From Rhodospirillaceae bacterium (GTDB taxonomy: Bacteria > Pseudomonadota > Alphaproteobacteria > Bin65), in NCBI GenBank assembly GCA_009840595.1, contig VXNK01000099.1, positions 1 through 34,706 on the forward strand: a DNA stretch of 34,706 nt, given 5' to 3'. Positions 1 to 8,077 of this stretch are shown here, in pieces. A program made the translations under genes and the position numbers. Positions within the stretch are counted from its first letter, which is position 1; the number at the start of each line of letters is the position of its first letter. Below the pieces are notes generated by a model that had not been told where the DNA came from, made no database searches, and saw only the letters and a program-made list of their open reading frames with translations.

Positions 1-115
1 TTTTTTTTTAATTTTTCCTCTATATTTTTTTTTTGTGTTTATAAATAATTTTTTTTTTTTTTGTTGTGTTGTGGGGGGGGCGGGGGGGGGGGGGCCCGCC
101 CGCCCTTTTTCTGTT
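1..115. other. Low-complexity contig-end sequence, probably artefact
   Basis: This stretch is long T runs, then TTG/TGT repeats, then runs of up to twelve G, before normal coding sequence begins near base 110-120. Nothing else in the window resembles it. Poly-T followed by poly-G at the first base of a record is typical of unfiltered low-quality read ends or a mis-extended contig end. No gene is called here. A continuous reading frame does run from base 35 into the DctQ gene, but its first 31 residues are homopolymer translation. The true upstream sequence, where a TRAP solute-binding protein gene would be expected, is not available. Confidence 0.75.
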
Positions 116-127
116 TCGAGCTTCGAT

Positions 128-658
128 ATGCCGGCGACCTCCCTGATCCTCGATCGCTTCGAGGCGGGCTTCGAGCGGGTCAACCGCGTTCTCGCGGGTC
201 TGGTGGCGCTGTCCATCGGCGTCTTTGCACTTCTGATTCCCTTCGATCTGTTCCTGCGCAAGGTCGGCTGGGGCAACCTGCCCTGGCTGCACGAGGGCGC
301 CGAATACGGCCTCTATGTCGGCGTCTTCCTGTCGGCGGCCTGGGTGCTCAACAAGGGCTCCCATGTCCGGGTCGACATCGTCATCGCCGCCCTGCCGCGC
401 CGTGTCGCCCTGCGGCTGGAGAGGCTGTTGGATATCGGCGGCGCGCTGCTTTGCCTCGTGCTGTGCTATTTCGGCGCCGCCGGCATGATCGGCGAGTACG
501 AGTTCGGCACCCTGCCGGACAAGGACCTGCGCATTCCCAACTGGTACATGCTGCTGGTCTTCGCCGTTTCCTTCGCCCTGCTCGCCATCGAATTCCTGCT
601 GCGCTACCGCCGTGCCGGCAGGGAAGGGGTGGCGGCATCCTCCGAAGCGGGCTTCTGA
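128..658 (+). CDS. TRAP transporter small permease (DctQ-type)
   Basis: Small membrane subunit of a tripartite ATP-independent periplasmic (TRAP) transporter, which imports organic acids or similar solutes using an ion gradient and a periplasmic binding protein. The 176-residue product has four hydrophobic segments (about residues 20-42, 52-72, 95-118 and 138-160). It carries the family's R-K/W-G-N-L-P-W-L-H-E pattern after the first segment and 'GSHVRVDIV' near residue 78. The ATG at 128 is chosen because upstream codons are low-complexity sequence, although no clean Shine-Dalgarno is visible. The large permease begins 3 bp after the stop, so the two are co-transcribed. The binding-protein gene is not in the window and may lie upstream of the artefactual edge. 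The substrate cannot be told from the permease. Confidence 0.85.
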   Translation: MPATSLILDRFEAGFERVNRVLAGLVALSIGVFALLIPFDLFLRKVGWGNLPWLHEGAEYGLYVGVFLSAAWVLNKGSHVRVDIVIAALPRRVALRLERLLDIGGALLCLVLCYFGAAGMIGEYEFGTLPDKDLRIPNWYMLLVFAVSFALLAIEFLLRYRRAGREGVAASSEAGF

Positions 659-661
659 GCG

Positions 662-2137
662 ATGGAATGGTATTTCGCCATGATCCTGATGCTGGGGATC
701 GTGTGCGCGTTCCTGTTCCTCGGCATGCCCGTGGCGTTCGCCTTCATGGCGGCGAACCTGTTCGGCACGGCCTTGTTCATCGGCGACTTCGCGCAGACCG
801 GCGACTGGACGGTTGCAGCGATCGCGCTGGAAAGCATGCCGATGGAATTCCATCTGGCGGTGAACTATGCGCTCACGCCGATCGCCCTGTTCCTGCTGAT
901 GGGCGAGATCCTGTTGCAGACCGGCGTCGCCTTCAAGGCCATCGGCGCGATCGACCGGCTGATCGCCCGCGTGCCCGGCCGGCTTTCCGTCGTCTCGATC
1001 GTCGGCGGCACCATCTTTTCCTCGCTCTCCGGCTCGACCATCGCCAACACCGCGATCCTGGGCAACGTCCTGCTGCCGGACATGGTGAACCGCGGCTACA
1101 AGCCGTCGATCTCCATGGGACCGATCATGGCAGTCGGCGGCATCGCCATGCTGATCCCGCCCTCGGCGCTGGCCGTGCTGCTCGCCAGCATTGCCGAGCA
1201 GTCCGTCGCGCTGCTGCTGGTCGCCGGCATCGTGCCGGGAATCCTGATGGCGGCTCTGTTCTTCGCCTATGTCATCGGCCGCTGCATCCTCGATCCGACT
1301 CTCGCGCCGGGCTACGACCCGGACCACAGCCATCTCGACGTGCCGCTCACCGTTACGATCAACGGCCGCGGCAGGCCGCTCTGGTCGGGGACCTATGACG
1401 GTCCGGCCCTTCGGACGGTCAACCGCTTCCTGCCTTTCGCCCTCTACATCTTTCCGCTGTTCTCCATTTTCGTGGTGGTGGTCGGCAGCATCTTTCTCGA
1501 TATCGCCTCGCCGACCGAGGCGGCGGCGCTGGGCTGCATCGCCGCGCTGGCCGCCTGCTACTTCTTCCGCCTGTTCAGGAAGAGGATCACCGTCACCGGT
1601 GTGGAAGGCGCGGATTTCGACTGGCGCGCGGTCGCCAAGGCGCTGGTCGAAACCGCCAAGATCAACACGATGATCCTGTTCATCATCGCCGGCTCGCTGG
1701 TCTTCGCCCAGTCGCTGGCGGTATCCGGCGCGACCGAGGGCCTGCTCGAGAGCCTGTCGGGTCTGCAGCTTACGCCGCTCACCGTCGTCATCATGATGAT
1801 GGTCGTGCTGCTCTTCCTCGGCGCCTTCATGGACCAGGTGAGCATGCTGCTGCTCACCCTGCCGTTCTTCCTGCTTGGCGCGACCTCGCTTCAGGCGACC
1901 TACGGGATCGATCCGATCTGGCTGATGGTGCTGATCCTGATCACCATGGAGATCAGCCTGCTGACGCCGCCCTTCGGGCTCCTGCTCTACGTCATGAAGG
2001 GCGTGGCGCCGTTCGAAGTTACCATCGGAGCGGTCATCCGCTCGGCGCTGCCCTTCATCCTGATCGAGCTTCTGGTCTTGATCCTGCTGATCTTTGTGCC
2101 TGACGTGGCGACCTGGCTGCCCAGACAGATCGGGTGA
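662..2137 (+). CDS. TRAP transporter large permease (DctM-type)
   Basis: Large, transport-conducting membrane subunit of the TRAP system, working with the DctQ-type protein directly upstream. The 491 residues are mostly hydrophobic. The conserved loop motif S-L-S-G-S-T-I-A-N-T (121-130) and the I-P-P-S motif (165-168) match the substrate and ion re-entrant region of DctM/DedA-like permeases. It is longer than the common ~430-residue DctM because of a hydrophilic insert at about 211-255, between two membrane helices. That insert is seen in a subset of TRAP permeases that transport carboxylates or compatible solutes, but it does not identify the substrate. The C-terminal repeat contains 'LLTPPFGLLLYVMKG', also typical. 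It converges with the AbrB-family gene 30 bp downstream. Confidence 0.92.
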   Translation: MEWYFAMILMLGIVCAFLFLGMPVAFAFMAANLFGTALFIGDFAQTGDWTVAAIALESMPMEFHLAVNYALTPIALFLLMGEILLQTGVAFKAIGAIDRLIARVPGRLSVVSIVGGTIFSSLSGSTIANTAILGNVLLPDMVNRGYKPSISMGPIMAVGGIAMLIPPSALAVLLASIAEQSVALLLVAGIVPGILMAALFFAYVIGRCILDPTLAPGYDPDHSHLDVPLTVTINGRGRPLWSGTYDGPALRTVNRFLPFALYIFPLFSIFVVVVGSIFLDIASPTEAAALGCIAALAACYFFRLFRKRITVTGVEGADFDWRAVAKALVETAKINTMILFIIAGSLVFAQSLAVSGATEGLLESLSGLQLTPLTVVIMMMVVLLFLGAFMDQVSMLLLTLPFFLLGATSLQATYGIDPIWLMVLILITMEISLLTPPFGLLLYVMKGVAPFEVTIGAVIRSALPFILIELLVLILLIFVPDVATWLPRQIG

Positions 2138-2140
2138 GTC

Positions 2141-2166
2141 GTCCCGGTTCCCGGCGGCCCGGGGAC
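2141..2166. terminator. Possible bidirectional hairpin between convergent genes
   Basis: GTCCCGG (2141-2147) pairs with CCGGGGAC (2159-2166) with one bulged G, in the 30-bp gap between the convergent DctM-type and AbrB-family genes. There is no T tract on either strand, so this is a weak terminator candidate based mainly on position. Confidence 0.25.
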
Positions 2167-2167
2167 G

Positions 2168-3283
2168 CTACGTTTCGGGACGCTGCGATTCCGGCCCCGT
2201 CCGGCCGGACAGGCGCCGGCGAAAGATCGTCGGCATGACGAGCACGACCAAGGTGATCCGGACGACGTGATGGGCGGCGACGAAGGCCGCCTCGACGCCG
2301 AGGGCGAGGGCGATCAGGCTCATCTCGGCCAGCCCGCCGGGCGCAAGCGCCAGCACAAGCGCCGGGATCGATGCATCCACGAAAGCCGCCGCGGCGGCCG
2401 CCAGCAGGACGGTCAGTGCGATCATGATCGCGACCGACCCGAGCGAATGGAGAACCACGCGCAGGACGCGCCGGATCGGCACGCCGGCAAAGCGGGCGCC
2501 CAGCGTCGAGCCGACGACGACCTGCGCGGCGGCGACCAGCGGGCCGGGCGGGGCGATGGTGCTCGCGCCGACCAGGTGGAGCAGGGCGCTGACGATCATC
2601 GGGCCGGTCAGCGCCGCAGCGGGAATTTTGAGGGCCTTTGCGCCGAAAAATCCGACAATTCCACCGGCGGTCAGGATCGCGGCTTCGTCCAGGGGGATGT
2701 CGCCGAAGGCGGCGCCGAGCGGCGCCCGGCTGCCCTGGTCGTACAGGCCCAGGGCGACGAAGCCGAAGGGCACGATCAGCACCGTTACCAGCACCCGGGA
2801 GGCGTGGACCAGGGCAACCGAGAGATAGTCGCCGCGCATCTCCTGGGCCACCAGCACCATTTCGTTGAGACCGCCGGGCGTGGCGGAACAATAGGCGGTG
2901 ACCGGGCCGTGCCCGAGCCGCCGGAAATAGACGAAGAGCACGGCGGTGCTGGCGCCGACATAGACCAGCAGCGCGATTGCGGAGGCCCACCATTCGGGGA
3001 TGCGCGCGGCCATCTCGGGCGTGAACTGGGCGCCCAGCATGACGCCGATAATCGCGATCAGCGGCTGGCGCACCCTGTAGGAGGCGATCATCGGAAGGCC
3101 GGCGAGCGCGCCGGCGGTGCAGAACACCAGCGCGCCGATCATCCAGGCGAGCGGCATGTTCGCCAGATCGAAGAGCCATCCGCCGACGGCGCCGACGGCA
3201 AAGGTTGTCGACAGGCGGAAGGCCCAGGTCCGGCGCGGCAGGGCGGCCGCCGTGGCCGGCCCCTCCGCCTTGGCGCCGGTCAC
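2168..3283 (-). CDS. AbrB-family integral membrane protein
   Basis: Member of the AbrB membrane family (historically mislabelled 'ammonia monooxygenase'; unrelated to the SpoVT-AbrB DNA-binding fold). The 371 residues contain about ten hydrophobic segments in two similar halves, each with a motif of the type 'G-x-M-L-G-A-x-F' or 'G-S-T-L-G-A-R-F' and conserved prolines such as '[13 protein letters not shown]' near residue 42. The function of the family is not firmly established; a transport role is usually presumed. The start codon lies inside the 3' end of nadK: the nadK stop (3280-3282) and this ATG (3281-3283) share the ATGA junction, which implies translational coupling. The gene converges with the TRAP large permease. 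Family assignment is good; function is unknown. Confidence 0.85.
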   Translation of the reverse strand: MTGAKAEGPATAAALPRRTWAFRLSTTFAVGAVGGWLFDLANMPLAWMIGALVFCTAGALAGLPMIASYRVRQPLIAIIGVMLGAQFTPEMAARIPEWWASAIALLVYVGASTAVLFVYFRRLGHGPVTAYCSATPGGLNEMVLVAQEMRGDYLSVALVHASRVLVTVLIVPFGFVALGLYDQGSRAPLGAAFGDIPLDEAAILTAGGIVGFFGAKALKIPAAALTGPMIVSALLHLVGASTIAPPGPLVAAAQVVVGSTLGARFAGVPIRRVLRVVLHSLGSVAIMIALTVLLAAAAAAFVDASIPALVLALAPGGLAEMSLIALALGVEAAFVAAHHVVRITLVVLVMPTIFRRRLSGRTGPESQRPET

Positions 3284-4047
3284 GGCAGGAACTGCTCGCG
3301 CAGAATGCGCTCTTCCAGGTCGTGTTCGGGATCGAACAGCAGGGAGAGCGTCATGTCGGCAGCCTGCCGGACGGTGACGCTTGCCACGTCGCGCACCTCG
3401 GTCGAGTCGGCGGCCGCGCTGACCGGGCGCTTCGACGGTTCGAGAATCTCGATGGTTACGGATGCCGTATCGGGCAGCAACGCGCCGCGCCAGCGCCGCG
3501 GGCGGAAGGCGCTGATCGGGGTCAGGGCGAGGAGCCGGGCGCCGATGGGAACGATCGGGCCCTGCGCCGACAGGTTGTAGGCCGTACTGCCCGCCGGTGT
3601 CGCGACTAGGACCCCGTCGCAGACCAGTTCCGCCAGGCGCTCGACGCCGTCGATCAGGATGCGCAGCTTTGCGGTCTGGTGGGTCTCGCGGAGCAGCGAT
3701 ACGTCGTTGATCGCGACCGCTTCGACCGTCCGCCCCTCGACGCGCCGCGCCTGCATCAGGAGGGGATGGATGTCGACGCGCTGGGCCGCTGCCAGCCGTT
3801 CCGCCAGATCCTCGGGCTCGTATTCGTTCATCAGGAAGCCGACGCTGCCCAGATTCATGCCGTAAACCGCGACGTCGCGGTCCAGGGTGGCGCGCAGGGT
3901 TTCGAGCATGAAACCGTCTCCGCCCAGAACGACGAGACGGTCCGCTTCCGCTGCCGGGACGGTCGGATACCGGGCGGTCAGGCCGGCCAGCGCCGACTGC
4001 GCTTCGGGCGTGTCGGCGGCGACGATCGAGAAAGGCGGAACGGCCAT
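3280..4047 (-). CDS. nadK: NAD kinase
   Basis: Phosphorylates NAD+ at the 2' position of its adenosine ribose to give NADP+, in the cytoplasm. The 255-residue length matches alphaproteobacterial NadK. Visible motifs are the catalytic G-G-D-G (42-45), N-L-G-S-V-G-F-L (65-72), the N-D pair (114-115) in 'AINDVSLLR', and D144 leading into T-P-A-G-S-T-A-Y (150-157). The ATG at 4047 gives a full N-terminal strand. A perfect 21-bp inverted repeat lies 30 bp upstream (4077-4097). The stop codon overlaps the start of the AbrB-family membrane gene by 4 bp, so the two are probably one transcript. The pairing of nadK with this membrane family has no obvious metabolic reason. Confidence 0.95.
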   Translation of the reverse strand: MAVPPFSIVAADTPEAQSALAGLTARYPTVPAAEADRLVVLGGDGFMLETLRATLDRDVAVYGMNLGSVGFLMNEYEPEDLAERLAAAQRVDIHPLLMQARRVEGRTVEAVAINDVSLLRETHQTAKLRILIDGVERLAELVCDGVLVATPAGSTAYNLSAQGPIVPIGARLLALTPISAFRPRRWRGALLPDTASVTIEILEPSKRPVSAAADSTEVRDVASVTVRQAADMTLSLLFDPEHDLEERILREQFLP

Positions 4048-4076
4048 CGGCTGTGCCTGTCGGTTTCCGGCGGATG

Positions 4077-4097
4077 CGGATTCCGCAGCGGAATCCG
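4077..4097 (-). promoter_or_regulatory. Perfect 21-bp inverted repeat upstream of nadK
   Basis: CGGATTCCGC (4077-4086) and GCGGAATCCG (4088-4097) are exact reverse complements around a single central A. The repeat lies in the 153-bp gap between the tctA stop (4201) and the nadK start (4047). It could be an operator for a dimeric regulator. It could also be an RNA hairpin in the nadK leader, or a stem ending the TTT operon transcript. There is no adjacent T tract in the minus-strand direction. The rest of the gap holds no gene that I can see. Confidence 0.5.
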
Positions 4098-4200
4098 GCG
4101 TTCGCTACAACACATGGCCAAAATGCCCGCCGCCGTCAAACGACGCTTCGCGTACCTTGCGGGCGGAGCATGGCCGGACGGGATCGGCTCGAGGGCCGGC

Positions 4201-5703
4201 TCAGGGGTCGCCGGCTGCGGTCGTCCTTTCGCGCCGCCGGCGCTGGCGGTTGGCGAGCGCGATGCCGATCATCGCGACGGCCATGATCGCGAGCAGGCCG
4301 GCCGAATAGGGGCGCTCGACGAAGATCGCCATGTCCCCGGCGGCGGTACCGAGGGCCTGGCGCAGCCGCGCCTCGAAAATCGGGCCGAGCACGAGGCCGA
4401 GCACGATCGGCACGACCGGGATGTTGTGGCGCTTGAGGATGAAGCCGATCAGGCCGAAGACCAGCGCCATCAGCGGATGGACGATGTTGTAGCTCGCCGT
4501 GTAGGTGCCGACGAGGGTCAGCGCGAGGATGACGACGCCGATGAATTTCGTGTTCACCCGCGACAGGGCCACGATCAGCCGGGTCGCGAACAGCAGGAAA
4601 ATCAGGATCACGATATTCATCGCCAGCAGGGACAGATAGAGGCCGGAGATGAATTCCGGGCGGGTGGCGAACAATTCCGGCCCCGGGATCACGTTGTGGA
4701 CCATGAAGACCGACAGCATCATCGCGGTCAGCGCCTCGCCGGGGATGCCGAGCGCCAGCAGGGGCACCAGCGCAGCGGCCGGCACGGCGTTGTTGGCGGC
4801 TTCCGAGGCGATCAGGCCTTCCGGCGCGCCCTTGCCGAACAGGTCCGGCGTCTTCGAGGTCTTCTGCGCCAGGGTATAGCTGAAGAACTGGGCGAGGAAT
4901 TCGCCGACTCCCGGCAGGATTCCCATGAAGACGCCGAAGCCGGACGAGGAGAACAGTGTCTTGGGATAGCGGAAGGCCTCGGCAAGGCCCTGGAAGAAGC
5001 GGCCGGTCAGGCGGGGCGGCTCGCCGGCCTGGTCGTCCTCCAGCAGCAGGACGAAGGCCTGGGACATGGCGAACAGGCCGAGGACCACCGGAATCAGCGG
5101 CACGCCGCCCTGGAGCCAGACCTGGCCGAAGGTGAAGCGCTGGGTGTTGAACGCCGTTTCCAGCCCGACGCTGGCGAGGAACAGGCCGAAGGCGAGCGTC
5201 ATCGCCGCCGCCAGTACCCGGCCGCGATGGGCGACGACGACCAGCACCATCGCCATCAGCGCCGCCATGGCGAATTCCGCCGAGCCGAAGTTCGAGGCGA
5301 TGTCCGCCAGCGGCTGCGCCATCGCGATCAGCACGACCACGCTGACGATGCCGCCGACGAAGCTGGAACTGTAGGCGAGCGACAGGGCGCGGCGCGCCTG
5401 GCCGGCCAAGGTCATCGGATAGCCGTCGTAAGTCGTCAGCACGTTGACCGGCGTGCCGGGCGTGTTGATCAGGATCGCCGGGATGGCGCCGCCGTACCAG
5501 GCGCCGGAATAGATGCCGAGCAGCAGGGTGAGCGCGGTCAGCGGGTCCATCGCGTAGGTCGCCGGCAGCAGGACGGCGATGGCGACCGCCGGCCCCAGGC
5601 CCGGAATCGCGCCGATGACGACGCCGCTGATCGCCCCGGCGAAGAGCGCGATGAGGACATGCCATTGGCCGAGCTGGCTCAGTCCGGCAAGGATTGCGTC
5701 CAT
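4201..5703 (-). CDS. tctA: TTT transporter large membrane subunit TctA (system 1)
   Basis: Large membrane subunit of a tripartite tricarboxylate transporter, a secondary importer of citrate-like or other carboxylates that needs a periplasmic binding protein. The 500 residues form about twelve hydrophobic segments in an inverted-repeat fold. Family motifs are I-P-G-L-G-P (33-38) and N-T-P-G-T-P (80-85) in the first half, and 'GILPGVGEFLAQF' with the paired 'LGIPGEALTAMM' in the second. It begins 18 bp after the tctB stop and ends the tctC-tctB-tctA operon. Substrate is not deducible; TTT systems are highly expanded in proteobacteria and mostly uncharacterised. Confidence 0.94.
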   Translation of the reverse strand: MDAILAGLSQLGQWHVLIALFAGAISGVVIGAIPGLGPAVAIAVLLPATYAMDPLTALTLLLGIYSGAWYGGAIPAILINTPGTPVNVLTTYDGYPMTLAGQARRALSLAYSSSFVGGIVSVVVLIAMAQPLADIASNFGSAEFAMAALMAMVLVVVAHRGRVLAAAMTLAFGLFLASVGLETAFNTQRFTFGQVWLQGGVPLIPVVLGLFAMSQAFVLLLEDDQAGEPPRLTGRFFQGLAEAFRYPKTLFSSSGFGVFMGILPGVGEFLAQFFSYTLAQKTSKTPDLFGKGAPEGLIASEAANNAVPAAALVPLLALGIPGEALTAMMLSVFMVHNVIPGPELFATRPEFISGLYLSLLAMNIVILIFLLFATRLIVALSRVNTKFIGVVILALTLVGTYTASYNIVHPLMALVFGLIGFILKRHNIPVVPIVLGLVLGPIFEARLRQALGTAAGDMAIFVERPYSAGLLAIMAVAMIGIALANRQRRRRERTTAAGDP

Positions 5704-5721
5704 CGGTCCGCCCGGTTCCGG

Positions 5722-6276
5722 TCAGAAATACCGCTGGAGAAACACGGCGACGCTCTTGGGCAGCAGGTCGTAAAGGTCGGCCGGCGGCACCCAGATTTCG
5801 AGGCCGAGGCGGAACAGCAACGTCATGGCGAAGGTAATGCCCAGCGCCGCCAGCAGCCATTTCGGCTGCCGCAGGCCGACGCGCAGACTGAGACAGGCAA
5901 TGAACAGGAAGGTCGAAAGACCGTAGCCGATCAGCCCGAGCAGCAGGATATAGGCGACATACCAGGCGAAGAATTCGGCCGATTTCAGCCAAATCCACGC
6001 TTCGCCCGCCAGGGCGGCGCCGGACATCTTTTCCCTGGCAAACTCTCCGTTCCGCCAGAGCGCCACGACGTAGATCAGGGAAGCCGCGCCAAGCAGGCCG
6101 AGAGTCAGGAGCGGCATCAGCCAGGGCTGGGTGAACCAGCCCTCGTCGCCCGGCGATGTGCCGGTCTGGTAGGGCATCAGCGCGAGCCCGCCGACGCCGA
6201 AGACGAGAAAGAACAGCGCCACGACCGCCCGGCCGGGCACGCCTTCCTGCGCGGAGTCTTCGTCAAACGCGGACAT
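5722..6276 (-). CDS. tctB: TTT transporter small membrane subunit TctB (system 1)
   Basis: Small, poorly conserved membrane partner of TctA. The product starting at 6276 has 184 residues and four hydrophobic stretches (about 15-34, 53-74, 103-130 and 140-160), the usual TctB topology. The frame is open a further 19 codons upstream, but that extension is arginine- and proline-rich and unlike a TctB N-terminus, so the ATG at 6276 is preferred. The identification rests on topology and on its place between tctC and tctA. The 185-bp gap to tctC contains a strong inverted repeat (6416-6447). Confidence 0.85.
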   Translation of the reverse strand: MSAFDEDSAQEGVPGRAVVALFFLVFGVGGLALMPYQTGTSPGDEGWFTQPWLMPLLTLGLLGAASLIYVVALWRNGEFAREKMSGAALAGEAWIWLKSAEFFAWYVAYILLLGLIGYGLSTFLFIACLSLRVGLRQPKWLLAALGITFAMTLLFRLGLEIWVPPADLYDLLPKSVAVFLQRYF

Positions 6277-6415
6277 CGTTCGATCGGGCAGCCTGTCGGG
6301 CCTCCGGCTTCGCCCTGCGGGATACGCAGGCAACCGCTGCGATTGCCGAAGCGGCGCCGGGACCGGGTGTTCCCGAACTCATGGATGGTGTGAAAGGCGT
6401 CGGGAAATGCGCCGG

Positions 6416-6447
6416 CCGGTCCCCGCCGGTCCGGTGGCGGGGGCCGG
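6416..6447 (-). promoter_or_regulatory. Hairpin between tctC and tctB (system 1)
   Basis: CCGGTCCCCGCC (6416-6427) pairs with GGCGGGGGCCGG (6436-6447) across an 8-base loop. Eleven of twelve pairs are Watson-Crick; the remaining pair reads as G-T on the plus strand and A-C in the minus-strand RNA. The 3' edge is only 15 bp beyond the tctC stop codon. It has no following U tract in the direction of transcription. A stem-loop directly after a binding-protein gene commonly stabilises that part of the message or attenuates read-through to the membrane subunits, which are needed in smaller amounts. TTT system 2 has an equivalent element at 18149-18186. Confidence 0.6.
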
Positions 6448-6461
6448 TCCGGCAATGGACG

Positions 6462-7412
6462 CTATTTCTTCAGGTCGCCCATTTCCTTGAGCATGCCGCG
6501 CACGATCTCGAAATCGCGGTCGATCTGCTTCTTCGATTCGGCCGGGCCCTTCCAGTAGATGATCGCGCCGGTCGTCTTGGCGACCTTCTTGGTGGCCTCG
6601 CTGGTAAGCGCCTTCTTCGCCGAAGCTTCGATCTTGTCCTTGACGTCCTGCGGCGTGCCCTTCGGCACGAACAGGCCGTTCCACAGCAGCGGCAGCTCGC
6701 GGCCCTTCACCTGCTCGGCGAGCGTCGGCACGTTCGGCAGGATCGAGATGCGGTTATCCGCGAACGCGGCCAGGACCTTGATGTCCTTGAGGCACGGCAG
6801 CACAAGCTGGGCCGTCGTGTTGATCACGTCCGCGTCCTTGGCCTTGAGCGTCGCGCAGGTCAGCTCGTCGAAGGCCGCGTTGGACCCGAAGGAGAAGCCC
6901 ATCTGCTTGGCGGCCAGGATGGTCGCCCGCGTCGGGATCAGCCCGTAGCCGAAATGGCCCAGCCGCACCTTGTTCTTCTTCGCATGGGCGGCGAGTTCGG
7001 CGATGTTGCCGTAGGGCGCATCGCCCCGGGCCGCCAGCAGGAAGGGATAGGTCACGAAGATGCCGACCGGGTCGAAGGTGTCGCGCTTCCACGGCGCGTT
7101 GCCCATCAGGACATGGACCGTCGGAATGCCGATCACGAAGCTGCCGACGGTATAGCCGTCGGGCTTGGCGCGCGCGACCGTCGAGGCGCCGACCACGCCG
7201 CCGCCGCCGGGCCGGTTCACCACCGCGGCCGGGACGCCGTAGTCCTTGGTCATCTGTTTGGCGATCAGCCGGGTCAGCACGTCTTCCAGGTCGCCGGGCG
7301 GCCAGGGCACGACGAACTGGATCGGACGTTCCGGATAGGCAGCCTGAACCGGCGCCGCGGCGATGCCGAGGGCGGCCAGCGCCGTAAGGGTGGCAGCGAA
7401 CACGTTCTTCAT
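6462..7412 (-). CDS. tctC: TTT solute-binding protein TctC (system 1)
   Basis: Periplasmic substrate-binding protein of the TTT system, of the Bug/TctC family. The 316 residues begin with a signal peptide (K2, hydrophobic 4-20, likely cleavage after residue 24 at V-Q-A|A). The mature protein opens 'AYPERPIQFVVPW'. The usual ligand-contacting P-G-G turn reads P-P-G-D-L-E-D (38-44), the variant found in one sub-group of the family. 'NRPGGGGVVGAS' follows at about 80-92. A strong Shine-Dalgarno (GGGAGGAG) precedes the ATG by about five bases. It is first in the operon, followed by a hairpin and then tctB and tctA. The ligand is probably a carboxylate but cannot be named from sequence. Confidence 0.93.
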   Translation of the reverse strand: MKNVFAATLTALAALGIAAAPVQAAYPERPIQFVVPWPPGDLEDVLTRLIAKQMTKDYGVPAAVVNRPGGGGVVGASTVARAKPDGYTVGSFVIGIPTVHVLMGNAPWKRDTFDPVGIFVTYPFLLAARGDAPYGNIAELAAHAKKNKVRLGHFGYGLIPTRATILAAKQMGFSFGSNAAFDELTCATLKAKDADVINTTAQLVLPCLKDIKVLAAFADNRISILPNVPTLAEQVKGRELPLLWNGLFVPKGTPQDVKDKIEASAKKALTSEATKKVAKTTGAIIYWKGPAESKKQIDRDFEIVRGMLKEMGDLKK

Positions 7413-7471
7413 GGGTCTCCTCCCGTTCTGATAAGGCGCGCAACATCGGGCGAAAATCGAGGCGGTGCAAG

Positions 7472-7505
7472 GAAAAATCCGCGCCGCGGCCGGCAGCGGG
7501 CCGCG
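7472..7505 (-). terminator. Probable intrinsic terminator after rsmD
   Basis: On the minus strand the rsmD stop is followed at once by a GC stem: CGCGGCC (7485-7491) pairs with GGCCGCG (7499-7505) around a 7-base loop. A T5 tract (A5 on the plus strand at 7473-7477) follows seven bases beyond the stem. Stem plus T tract in the right direction makes a reasonable Rho-independent terminator separating rsmD from tctC. Confidence 0.5.
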
Positions 7506-7507
7506 CC

Positions 7508-8077
7508 TCAGGGTCTGAAACGCAGGAAGCAGAAGCGCGCCCTGCCGTAGCTGCGGCTGTCCAGCGTCTCGAAGCCGGCCGGCGATTCGGGAGCCGGCGA
7601 TTTGGCGGCGCTTTCCGCCACGCAGAGCGCGCCGGGGGCCAGCCAGCCCGCCGCGGCCAGGGCCGGCAGGGCGGCGGTGATCGTATTCCCGGCATAGGGC
7701 GGGTCGAGAAAGACGAGCGTGCAGGGGGCGGCGGCGCGCGGCGGGTCCGTCGCGTCGGCCCGGAGGACCATTGCGCGGTCGGCGACGCCGAGGGCGGCGG
7801 TGTTGGTGCGGACGCAGGCAATGGCGTCGTCGTCGTCGTCGATGAAGACGGCCTGCGCCGCGTCGCGCGACAGGGCTTCGAGCCCCAGGGCGCCGGTACC
7901 GCAGAAGGCGTCGAGAACGGACGCGCCGGCGACGTTTGAGGTGCCGTCGTCCGAAAACGCGCCATGGTCCAGGCGGTTGAACAGGGCCTCGCGCGCCCGG
8001 TCGGCGGTCGGGCGGACCGCGCCGCCCGGCGGCGCGGCGAGGCGCCTGCCCTTAAGGCTGCCGCCGACGATGCGCAT
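7508..8077 (-). CDS. rsmD: 16S rRNA (guanine966-N2)-methyltransferase RsmD
   Basis: SAM-dependent methyltransferase that modifies G966 of 16S rRNA in the small ribosomal subunit. The 189-residue product starts with the family signature '[13 protein letters not shown]' and 'RPTADRAREALFN' (22-34). The SAM-binding motif LDAFCGTGALGLEALSR is at 55-71 and the catalytic D-P-P-Y at 125-128. Residues 80-84 are five consecutive Asp encoded by a GAC repeat. They sit where the acidic SAM-ribose ligand is expected, which is unusual but not disruptive. The ATG lies inside the end of the upstream pseudouridine synthase gene (26-bp overlap), indicating coupled translation of two rRNA-modifying enzymes. Confidence 0.94.
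   Translation of the reverse strand: MRIVGGSLKGRRLAAPPGGAVRPTADRAREALFNRLDHGAFSDDGTSNVAGASVLDAFCGTGALGLEALSRDAAQAVFIDDDDDAIACVRTNTAALGVADRAMVLRADATDPPRAAAPCTLVFLDPPYAGNTITAALPALAAAGWLAPGALCVAESAAKSPAPESPAGFETLDSRSYGRARFCFLRFRP

Noticed and set aside
20..1333. Minus-strand frame of about 440 codons opposite the TRAP permease genes
   Set aside because: Its end is translated homopolymer artefact and the rest is antisense to two clear TRAP genes.
3679..6393. Very long plus-strand open frame (about 900 codons) antisense to nadK and tctA/tctB
   Set aside because: Its translation is rich in Arg, Gln, Asp, Gly and His with no family motif. Such frames arise opposite GC-rich genes; the minus-strand genes have clear motifs.
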